From Clitoria ternatea (taxonomy: Eukaryota > Streptophyta > Magnoliopsida > Fabales > Fabaceae), in contig JAYKXN010000070.1 in NCBI GenBank assembly GCA_037962975.1, positions 21,373 to 85,372 of the forward strand: DNA of 64,000 bases. The letters are read 5' to 3'. Under the pieces are notes generated by a model. That model did no database searches. It was not told where the DNA came from and was given only the letters and a program-made list of their open reading frames with translations. The translations under genes were made by a program, and so were the position numbers. This document shows, in pieces, positions 49,662 to 61,000 of this stretch (its first letter is position 1; each line of letters opens with the position of its first letter).

Positions 49662-50423
49662 TCGCACCTATACGTTATCCGTAAGTCATTTTAATATTGA
49701 TTGATTAATTGAGTGGAAATAGACAAATTTAATTAACGTATGAGGAAAACTCTCTTCAACAAATTTAATTAATCTGTATGTTTCTTGCTCTGTTTAGCTA
49801 TGAAAGGTTGTGATGCTTTTTTTGCTTTGTTTGGAAAACTATAAATGGAGTGAATACAAAAATCTCATAGGCTTTTTTAATATCTAATAATTTTCACTGT
49901 CTTCTTTGTGGAAAGCTCAAATTCTTCTTGAGCATTTGCTGATTCTGTAGTCCATGTACTATCTTTGTACCTTCTAATATCCCTTCTTGCTCTATGGAGT
50001 TACTTTGTTCTTGAAAAGGGCTTCTGAGGAATATATATGGAAAAAAATAGAAGACATAAAATGTAAATAATAGATTGGCTTTTGTATGTGTGCTCAAGAC
50101 ACATGTCAAGAAATTAAAAAGTGAATTTTTCTAATTTAAAATTACCATTAATGCAGTGACTCTCTCATTTTCATGTAAGTTCTATACAACTTTTCCTAAA
50201 AAAGAATTGTTATGATTTTAGTGATGAATCTTTTGATTAGTGATGAATCTTTTGATTCAACTACATTACCTGTACACTATAGAAGAAGAAAAAATCCTAA
50301 AACAGAAGCCAATCCCCGAAGGCATTAGGTTCAGGAAATGCAAATTAAATGCAGGCTGCTGACTTCAACAAACTTGATGTTTTCCCAGGACACTTTGATC
50401 CTTTATTATTTCGATGTATTGTC

Positions 50424-51064
50424 ATCAAACATGGTTAGATGATCTGTTGCTTATTGTTACTTAGAAATGGTCTTCCATAAAAGGGGAGCTTAGGGACTAT
50501 TGCAAAACATTTTACCAATTGTAGTTGCCTGCACCATGATATAGGATTCATCCATATGGTACTCAATTTCTCTTGATTGACATAACTTGTTTTTTGTTTT
50601 GAAGTTTCTAAAATAGTTCCCAAGAGATCTGGTTTCTCTAAAGAGAGCACAAGTCCTATGTTTCTATTTGGGTCAACCTAATCATTCTTTATCTCTTGTT
50701 CAACAGGTACTTTTCTATTTAGAGAACATTTTTGTTTCATTTATACTGTGATCTGGTTTCATTTATACTGTGAATCAAACATGGTTAGATGATCTTTTGC
50801 TTATTGCTACTTAGAAATGGTCTTCCTCAAAAGGGGAGCTTAGGGAAGATTACAGAACATCTTACTAATTGTACTTGTCTGCACCATGATATAGGATTCA
50901 TCCATATGGTACTCAATTTCTCTTGATTAACACAACTTGTTTTTTGTTTTAAAGCTTCTAAAATAGTTCCTAAGCGATCTGGTTTCTCTAAAGAGAGCAT
51001 AAGTCCTATGTTTCTATTTGGGTCAGCCTAATCGTTCTTTATCTCTTATTCAACAGGTACTTTT
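50424..51064. repeat. 350-bp direct duplication within CACTA-II, copy B
   Basis: Same paired blocks as 24554-25194, with A at 50852 in the second block. Confidence 0.9.
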
Positions 51065-51503
51065 ACTGGAGGAACAACTATAAAAATAAAGTGGAGAATG
51101 GCTAAAATGAATCGTGGATTAACATGTGTTTTCTAGAAATTTAGGAAGATGAATGTTTCACTAATACAATTTCGAAGATTAATTTGTGGGTTTAATTGAA
51201 CTTAAAAATATTGCCTAGGAGGGAAAATGATGGCTCATATAATAAGAACTTCTTTATTTTGTTTATTTGCTTAATTTTCTTATATTTAGTAATAAGGAGG
51301 TAAGTGTAATATTGGATTATAGACTATGGTAATCCTAAGTTGAACCTTTTTCTGTAGGACTTTAGGTAGTGCTTAATTCATGTGGCTTGTATGTTTGTAG
51401 TGGTAAGCCTCGTGCTAGCTTAGAATTTTGATTTACTTAATTGGTGAATGTGAACATTGACATTCACATTTGAGTTTCATTCTCTCGACTCTTTTTAATT
51501 TAG

Positions 51504-51651
51504 TGATGCACCAACTGCCCAGAAATCTTTTGAGAGTTTGAGGCCTGACTTGCTTCTTGTCTTGGGAGATGTTTCTGCAAAAGGGTCAGAGTTAACAAAG
51601 AGCAAATGGATGTTCGTACTGTAACAGTTTTACAAAGTGCTATATTCATAA
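51504..51651 (+). pseudogene. Captured metallophosphoesterase exon with a new nonsense mutation, copy B
   Basis: Same exon as 25634-25781, but base 51622 is T. This turns the first glutamine codon of VLQQF into TAA (51622-51624) and truncates the frame. It fits a fragment under no constraint. Confidence 0.6.
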
Positions 51652-52128
51652 TTCATAATTATAAATAGTAACTATTTATCATTTGTATATTTGTATCCTA
51701 TTCATATTTATGAAATAGATATTCATCAAACTTTTGAATATTCATAGATAATAGTGAAATCTATTTTTAAAAACATTAACGGGTATAAAAAAATGTTATA
51801 AAAAAGGTAAAATCTAACTTTTAAAAATTAGTGGATATAAAAAATAATTTTTTATAATTAAGGAAAACCTATTTTTTGGAAATATTGACACTTTCAGTCG
51901 CGGTTTAAGCGACATCTAAATGGCTTTTATTTTTTGCGGTGTTTGTAACTTCAGATGAAATCATAACGACGGTTTTCCCGGCGGTTAAATTGTTAGTGGC
52001 AGTTATTCTAGTGGTTATAAGAAACCACCGCTAAATGCCTAGCGGCGCCGCTGATGTCATTTAGTGTCGGTTTAAACCGCCGCTATATTCCAAAATAACA
52101 GCCACTATATTCCCTTTTTGTTGTAGTG

Positions 52129-55100
52129 ATATGCACAATGGATATATATTCTTAAATGATTATAACAAACATTAACATCAAGTAAAATAATAAAACATAC
52201 ACTAATTTTAGATGTTAAATTTTACTATTCTTTATTTTAATGGTGTAAGTGTTGTACATCGCATTTAAAGTCCACTATGACGACAAATTCTTTTGTTGGT
52301 TTCTAACAACATCTATGAGTGACACATTTAATTCTGATATTTAAAGCCACCCTAAAATCTTCATATGTAATTTGGTATAATATTTTAGTATTGGTTTAAT
52401 AATAATAATAATAACAAATTAAATACTATTAGATGGTTCTTTATATATATCTTAATCAAATTAAAGTGTACATAATTAATAACAATGACTTTTATCTAAA
52501 TATAATCCTTTCACTGATTTTTCTAATTACTTTATACTCAATAAATATTTTATTATTTGCCAAGTAATCCTATTCTAAGGAATTATTGTCTCAACCCTTT
52601 TTCTTACAATAAAGACAAGTCGGTTCATTAACTTTATCACTTTCAGAATTTATACTTAATCACTTCTGGTGGACACACTCACAAGATCTCTTTAAATTAA
52701 TAAGCACTCCTAGCACAAAAATTTTAAACACGTTTTATATCCTCAAAAAGTGCTTTATGTCGTTGCACTCCCATCTTCTGGTAACAAAAAAACACAAGTT
52801 TATGATCAAGATAAAGATCATGCTGGAATAGATGCTAGTTTTATTTTTTATTCATTTTAATTTTACTTCTATAATGTTAAATTTTTTATAGAAAAGGATT
52901 TTATGTTTATGAATGGATTCATAAAATGTCAATTTTGATCTTTTATGTCAAATCACAATTAGAATGTGAATTCTTTAAGTTGATAGTTATTTCTATCAAG
53001 TTATTCATTATATATTTTATTGACATGTAATTTTTATAGTTTGTTTAGATATTTTAAACCTTATGATTATACATAAGTATTAGTATTACTTATTTATTTG
53101 AAAAAGACAATGTCTCTATATCAGATGTTCCTTTTCTACCATCATAACTTTGTCTTCACAAATTTATGAATATTATAAGATTTTAAATTTTAATAATTTT
53201 TATATAACTTTTTATGAATGTTACATTTTTATTGATGTCTCAATCATAGAATAGAACACTAAATATAAGATATATTTAATGAATAAAAATAATTTGATAA
53301 GTGGCAATTTATTAAATTTATCTTCATTTGATTTAAAAAAATAAATTTTATTTAAATGAAGAAAAATTAGAAATTAAATATAAAAGTAAAAAATTATAAA
53401 ATATTTATTCCATTCTAGATTTTTAAACTTTCAATGCAATGATGGTATGAAAATATATGTTTCCATACTAATAACTAATATGTTCTACATATAAAAAAGT
53501 CATGAATGATGAGATTCAGACAAATGTCATGATAAATGACATTATAAAAATAAGTAAGTCGTTGTTTGTGATATTTACACATGTTCATGAGAGTAACAAA
53601 AGGTTGATTTTAATATATAAGTGATTTTGATTTGTATGTTAGTAAATCACCAACAAATAAAAATGTATAAGATTTGAAAACATTTACCATATCTAAGTAT
53701 CATGCTCAGGTTATAAGTATGTTAAATATTATTATGTAATATTAAATATCTTAAATATATATAATACTTATTAATATATATAATAATTATCATTGATTTA
53801 AATTTTAAATATTCTAAAACATGTTACCATAATGAAAAATAATGAAAGATATCAATGTTTGAAGTTATTAAATAAAATTGAACCATTCTCATATGATCTT
53901 TTTTTGTTTTAAGTGAATTACATAATATCCGTTGTAGATCATGATAACAAATTCTTTTACTGGTTTATAACAACCTTGACGAGTGTGATATCTAAGTCAC
54001 ATATGTAAGACCACCCTTGTAATCTTCGTATGTTGTTTGATATAAGCGTTGAGTATTTGTTTAAAGAAAAGAAAAAACTAACCATTATTAGATACTTTTT
54101 TATATATATCCTTATTAAATTAAAACATACACAATGATGATAATTTTGATTTAATAATATACAGTTAAGCATTATTAGGTGGTTCTTTATGCATAACTTA
54201 ATAAAATCAAAGTGTAAACAATGATGATGACATTATTAGTTTGATTTTCTATTTCAAACGATATGATTATACACAAATGCTAATACTATTTATTTATTTG
54301 AAAAATTTAGTATGTCTAACTTATAGGTATATATCAAATGTTCTATTATCATTGATTGTATCTTCAAAAGTTTATAATTACGATATGATTTTAAATTTTC
54401 ATAATTTTTTATATATCATTATGACGAATATCACCTCTTTGTTGGCGTCACTATTGTAGTGTACAACACTAGATATAAGATATATTTAACGAATAAAAAC
54501 AATTCAAGGTTAAATTTATCTTTATTTTATTTTTAAAAGATAAATTTTATTTTAAAAATAGGAAAAAGATTAAAACCATACATATATAAGTAAAAATTAT
54601 TATCAAAATTGTTTAATTATACATTTTTAAAATTTAACTGCACTCTTAGAATCAAAATTTATGTTACCACTCTAAAAACTAATATGTAATATGTATTGAT
54701 AGTCATGATTGGTGAAATTCAAACAAATATCATGATAAATGACATCATGAGAGTGTGATGCAAATATATGAGTTATTTTTTCAAAAGAAATCTAAAAGAT
54801 CTTAGAAGTTGGATGTCAATCCATAATTTGGTATTGTTATATAATTCAAAAATAATAAGTATTTTCATTGTACATTTTCTCTTTCTAATTCATCTTTATA
54901 TGTATAAAGTTGATAAGTTTGTGATTCTCAACCTTTAGATTTACTTTATGTGATGCCATATTTTCTCTCTATAATTTAGGGTTCAAAATTTAGTTTGCAT
55001 TAAGCCATGGATACAGACCCAAAGCAACATTAAATAACTCAAGGGATTCCAAACATATATTGTGTATTTATTTCAGCAAACTCACTTGAAATGAGTTTAA

Positions 55101-55527
55101 TGAGTCATGATGAAATGTTGCCACTTATTAAATATGATGTTATAAATTGTCCTAAAACTAAATTAGGCTGAATCTATCTGAAAAATAAAGTTAAGTGTTA
55201 ATTTAATTTTAAAATTAGTTATGTGTCTTTTCCTCAGCCAGTGACTATGGCTAATATTTACTGCCATCAATATACATTTTTTGACTCCTATTATTAGATA
55301 AAAGACTATAGATATTGTGATATTTTATAAATCTAACATAACAAATGTGTGTAAATATGTTTTAGTTATTCATTAATAACCATATTTGACATTTTTACTT
55401 TAAGATAAAATTAAGATTTTGATAGTATATGTCTTCTCTGTATGTATAGACCTCTTAAATATATCATGTCTTATTTTTTATAATAACCAAAATTTTCACA
55501 CTTTATATATATATATATATATATATG
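52129..55527. repeat. Satellite unit, full dimer, copy C
   Basis: Corresponds to 387-3775 and 26260-29648 with scattered substitutions and small indels. The tail keeps CTTTAGATTTACTTTATGTG near 54940, where A and B lack four bases. The TA tract before CACTA-I is longer than in A and B. No gene is seen. Confidence 0.85.
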
Positions 55528-55948
55528 CATTAGTGGAGAAAGAGGCTTTAAGTACGGTTTTAGGGGACTTTTAAGCACGGTTCCAGAACCGTTCTTGTTC
55601 CCACCATGCTTTTAGATAGGGACTTTTAAGGACGGTTATGAACCGTGCTTGTATGTACCTTTTAAGCATGGTTATTTTTAACCGTCTTCGTAGGGGGGCT
55701 TTTAAGCACGGTTCCTTTGAACCGTGTTCGTATGTGGCAACTTTTAAGCACGATTCTAAGAATAACCGTCTTCGTAGGGGGACTTTTAAGCTCAGTTCTC
55801 ACAACAACCATCTTTGTAAGGGGGTTTTTAAGCACGGTTAACACCATAACCGTGCTTAAAACCTTATTTTTTAAAAAACAAATTTATTCCTTATTTTTTT
55901 ATTCCTTAAAATTTTTTTATTCCTTAAAATCGTGTTTGTTCAAAATAT

Positions 55949-56154
55949 TGGGTAGTATGGATACTTTAAATCTTCAAGAAAATTATGAGTCACTGGCAAA
56001 AGCTTATCTTTTTCCAATGTAATAATCTCACATTTAGTTCCATCATCAAACATTACAAAAGTCCACCATATCGAAAATCAACATCCTCTTGATCCTCACT
56101 GCTACTGCTGTCACTGGAAGTTTCCCAATCCGAATCAATAATGTGAGTATCCAT
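55949..56154 (-). pseudogene. Captured PHO2/UBC24-like fragment, copy C
   Basis: Same arrangement as 4198-4403, with ATG at 56154-56152 and the same frame-changing join. One change turns a glutamine near the end of the second piece into lysine (CTTTAAATC in place of CTGTAAATC). Not functional. Confidence 0.6.
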
Positions 56155-57303
56155 TAACTAGATGCCTGCCATAAGGTGTTCATGGTAACATCAACAAAAT
56201 AGTTAAAATAAAATAACTTCAAAACACAGCATAAGAAAGAAAAGAGTGTTAGTTAATAAGATGAATTCTCAATAGACTGAAAAATAGATAGAATCAGAAT
56301 TAAACAGAAATTAGTAATATCTTGATAAGAAAGCACACCACCTAGCAATTAAGATATAGATTTTTAACTCTTGGAAAAAATCATTAGTAATCTCATTACC
56401 ATATTGCCAAAGGAGAGTTACCCCATAATGAAGCTAAATAGAACAGGTTTACCAGGAATGCTTTTCAACAGAAAAAAAACAACAACAACCAGTCACCATA
56501 AACTTTCTGCTCCTTGATTATAGCAAGGGGAAATCATCATATAACCTGCCTGGAAGAACTACATCGAATTCGAAACATACTTGCCATGCCACCAAAACCA
56601 AAAAAGCTTCTATTACCATATAACTATTTTATGTACCATATAACTATCCGAAGTAATGGAAATCCTCTGGTCCCGAAGCATGTTCAAATTAGGAGCCAAC
56701 AACCGTGTGTACCAGTCAAAATACAAGAGCTGCTTTAAGAGAAGTATTCTCGAGGAAACTTTAACCCATAGGATTCACTTACCCGAACCTGTAGAGCACA
56801 GAAAACTTTTGAAATGAAAGGATAAACATGCGTAAATTTCATCCGTTACCATCCAGAAGTTAAAATCAATCATACTAATTTCACTATTTCATCTGATTTA
56901 GATAAAATTCTTTCTTCTTCCCTTTTTTTCATATTTTTAATTCCATATAAAATTAGTTTGGAAGCTGAAAAATCATATCAGTTCAAAAACTAAATGGAAC
57001 CTGAAGATTAACCTAAGAATGAGAACTTGAGATGTAGCTACAGAAAGTAAAAGAGACGTAAGATAAGGATACAAAGCATCTTCTTCGAAACTCTTGAAGT
57101 TAGAACAACCGGCCAGGGAGAGCGATCCATAGAAAAAATCCAGACTATCCAATCTGTTTTCCAGATCTTGATGTTATTCATCTTCCTCTTCCTCCTCCTC
57201 CTCCTCGACATCTAGAACTAAATCCACAGTATGAAAGAAATCACAATCCAAATCAAGAACAGAAAAGTAATAACAAAGTATAAAAGTTTGTTTCAGGAAG
57301 TAC

Positions 57304-57538
57304 CGGGAACGTAGCCATAGTTCTTGAGGAGATCTTCAAGTTGAAGGAGATCGGCGTGGTTCTTCTTGTAGAACTCGTTGCAGTGACATAGAAGCTCTTC
57401 GAAAGACACGGTGCCGAAGGACATGGAATTGAGCATGTCGAGGTCGGAGGTGGCGCTGGATACACGACGATTCACGCATTGCATGAAGGTGGAGGAAGCG
57501 GAGTCTGTGATGATGATGGAAGAGTTTAGATTTTGTCA
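57304..57538 (-). pseudogene. Captured SKA3-like exon, copy C
   Basis: Same exon as 5553-5787. The LEDRL segment reads LEDLL here, and a neighbouring base change is silent. The GT donor-like site is kept. Confidence 0.45.
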
Positions 57539-58013
57539 GCGACGAAAGAGAATGATGATTAGCCTTTTAACTTAGAGAATAACTCTATAAGCACGGTTCC
57601 CCTCAGAACCGTCTTAGTAGCTTAATTTTTTATACCTTTTAAGCACGGGTCCCCTGATAACCGTGTTAGTAGATTAGCCTTTAAACACGGTTCCCTTTAA
57701 CCGTCTTTGTAGGATTTTTAAAAAAAATTTTAAAAAAATTGTTTCAAACTTTAAGCACGGTTCACTATAACCGTGTTTGTAAGTCTTTTAAAAAAAAATT
57801 AAAAAAATTAACCAACCTTTAAGCACGGTCCATTCGTAACCGTGTTCATAAATGGCTTTTAAGGAAGGTCATGTCTCAACCGTGCTCGTATATGACTTTT
57901 AAAATTAAAACACGTTTCTTCATATTTACAAAAATGCCACCGCGTTGTTTTAAACATGGTTTTGGGATAGCCGTGCTCGTATCCTTTCCTCATAGCCATT
58001 TTTTGCACTAGTG

Positions 58014-61000
58014 ATGGATGCACAATGAATCTATATTATCAAACGACAATCATTTACTTGTATTCTAAGCATTATAACAAACATTAACACCAAGTAAAAT
58101 AATAAAACATACACCAATTTAGGATGTTAAATTTTACTATTTTTTATTTTGATGGTATAATTGTAGTACATGGCATTTAATCTCCACCATGACGACAAAT
58201 TCTTTTGTTGGCTTCTAACATCATCTATGAGTGAAACATTTTACTATGATATTTAAAGCCACCTCATAATCTTCATATGTAATTTGGTATAACAATTTAG
58301 CATTGGTTTAATAAAATTAATAATAACAAATTAAATACTATTAGATGGTTCTTTATATATATCTTAATCAAATTAAAGTGTACTTAATTAATAATGATGC
58401 CTTTTATTAAAATCTAATCCTTTCACTGATTTTTGTAATTATTTTTTACTTAATAAATATTTTATTATTTGACAACAAATCCTATTTTAAGGGATTCTTG
58501 TCTCAACACTTTTTTTTACAATAAACACTAGTTAGTTCATTAACTTTATTACTTTTAGAATATATACTTAATCACCTTTGGTGGACATACTCACAAGATC
58601 TCTTTAAATTAATAAGCACTCCTACCACAAGCATTTTCAACAGGTTTTGTATCCTCAAAAAGTGCTTCATCACATTGCGCTCCCTTCTTGTGGTAACAAA
58701 AAAAAAACACAAGTTTATGATTGAGATGAAGATAATACTGGAAAAGATGCTAGTTTTATTTTTTATTAATTTTAATCTTACTTCTATAATGTTAAATTTT
58801 TATAGAAAAAGATTTTATGTTTATGAATAGATTCATCAAAATGTCAATTTTGATCTTTTATGTCAAATCACAATTAGAATGTGAATTCCTTAAGAGTTGT
58901 TTCTATCAAGTTATTATGATATACTTTATTTTCAATTAATTTTCATAGCTTGTTTATATATTTTAAACCTTTTGATTATACACAATTATTAGTATTACTT
59001 ATTTATTTAGAAAAGACAATGTCTCTATATCAAATGTTCCTTTTCTACCATCATAATTTTATCTTCGCATATTCATTAATATTATAAATTTTTATATAAC
59101 TTTTTTATGGATGTTACATTTTTATTGATGTCTCAATCATAAAATAGAACATTAAACATAAGATATATTTATTGAATAAAAATAATTTAAGAAGTGATGT
59201 TTTATTAAATTTATCTTTATTTGATTTTAAAAAATAAATTTTATTTAAATGAAGCAAAATTAGAAATTATATATAAAAGTAAAATATTATAAAATAATTA
59301 TTCCATTCTAGATTTTTAAACTTCCACTACAATGATGGTATCAAAATCTTTGTTTCTACACTAATAACTAATATGTTCTACATATAAAAAAGTCATGATT
59401 GATGAGATTCAAACAAATGTGATGATAAATGACATCATAAAAATAAGTAAGTTATTATTTGTGATGTTTAAACATATTCATGAGAGTAATAAAAGGTTAA
59501 TTCTATTAGATGGTTCTTTATATATATCTTAACCAAATTAATGTGTACATAATTCATAACGATGACATTTATTGAAATCTAATCCTTTTACTGATTATTT
59601 TTTACTCAATAAATATTTTATTATTTGTCAAGTAATCCTATTCTAAGGAATTATTGTCTCAACACTTTTTTTTAAAATAAACACAAGTTGGTTTATTAAC
59701 TTTATTACTTTCAGAATTTATACTTAATCACCTTTGGTGGAAATACTCACAAGATCTCTTTAAATTAAAGCACTCCTAGCACAAACATTTTCAACAAGTT
59801 TTGTATCCTGGAAAAGATGCTAGTTTTATTTTTTATTCATTTTAATTTTAGTTTTACAATGTTAAATTTTTTATAGCCAAAGATTTTATGTTTATGAATG
59901 GATTCATAAAATGTCAATTTTGATCTTTTATGTCAAATCACAATTAAAATGTGAATTCTTTAAGTTGATAGTTGTTTCTATCAAGTTATTCATCATATAT
60001 TTTATTGACATGTAATTTTCATAGTTTGTTTAGATATTTTAAACCTTATGATTATACATAAGTATTAGTATTACTTATTTATTTGAAAAAGACAATGTCT
60101 CTATATCAGATGTTCCTTTTCTACCATCATAACTTTGTCTTCACAAATTTATGAATATTATAAGATTTTAAATTTTAATAATTTTTATATAACTTTTTTA
60201 TGAATGTTGCATTTTTATTAATGTCTCAATCATAGAATAGAACACTAAATATAAGATATATTTAATGAATAAAAATAATTTGATAAGTGGCGATTTATTA
60301 AATTTATCTTCATTTGATTTAAAAAAATAAATTTTATTTAAATGAAGAAAAATTAGAAATTAAATATAAAAGTAAAAAATTATAAAATATTTATTCCATT
60401 CTAGATTTTTAAACTTTCAATACAATGATGATATGAAAATATATGTTTCCATAGTAATAACTAATATGTTCTACATATAAAAAAGTCATGATTGATGAGA
60501 TTCAGACAAATGTCATGATAAATGACATCATAAAAATAAGTAAGTCATTGTTTGTGATATTTACACATGTTCATGAGAGTAATAAAAGGTTGATTTTAAT
60601 ATATAAGTGATTTTGATTTGTATGTTAGTAAATAACCAACAAATAAAAATGTATAAGATTTGAAAATATTTATCATATCTAAGTATCATGCTTAGGTTAT
60701 AAGTATGTTAAATATTATTATGTAATATTAAATATCTTTAATATATATAATACTTATTAATATATATAATAATTATCATTGATTTAAATTTTAAATATTC
60801 TAAAACATGTTACCATAATGAAAAATAATGAAAGATATCAATGTTTGAAGTTATTAAATGAAATTGAACCATTCTCATATGATCTTTTTTTGTTATAAGT
60901 GAATTACATAATATCCGTTGTAGATCATGATAACAAATTCTTTTACTGGTTTATAACAACCTTGACGAGTGTGATATCTAAGCCACATATGTAAGACCAC

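Larger units (their letters stand above)
26074..51942. repeat. 25.87-kb tandem repeat, copy B
   Basis: Direct tandem copy of A with the same elements in the same order (25,869 bases). While reading I noticed only six differences from A: 5216 G versus 31089 C; 18066 C versus 43939 T; one fewer GAA triplet at 44618-44665; 24982 G versus 50852 A; 25752 C versus 51622 T; and one T fewer in the T run near 51931. The list may not be exhaustive, but the identity is clearly extreme. Confidence 0.95.
48962..52128. mobile_element. CACTA-II, full-length, copy B
   Basis: A 3,167-bp element from CACTACAAGAAAA to TTTTTGTTGTAGTG, with ATA at 48959-48961 and 52129-52131. Substitutions at 50852 and 51622 and one T fewer near 51931 distinguish it from 23092-26259. 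Its last about 180 bases belong to the more diverged copy C and carry extra changes, such as GCCACTATATTCC for GCCGCTATATTCC. Confidence 0.9.
55528..58013. mobile_element. CACTA-I, copy C
   Basis: A 2,486-bp copy flanked by ATG (55525-55527 and 58014-58016), starting CATTAGTGG and ending GCACTAGTG. Its left end has T at the third base but keeps G at the sixth, while A and B have the reverse pattern. The ancestral end was therefore probably CACTAGTGG. Subterminal hairpin arrays lie at about 55544-55861 and 57590-57993. Confidence 0.88.
51943..58109. repeat. 25.87-kb tandem repeat, copy C (partial, diverged)
   Basis: This third copy matches A and B from the CACTA-II 3' end through the satellite unit and CACTA-I and about 95 bases beyond. 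It then departs at 58110, where A and B have the junction to truncated CACTA-II (6356/6357, 32229/32230). It carries many more substitutions than A and B show against each other. Some are likely ancestral states: C keeps four bases missing from A and B in the 'CAACCTTTAG' stretch near 54937. C therefore separated before the A/B duplication. Confidence 0.92.
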
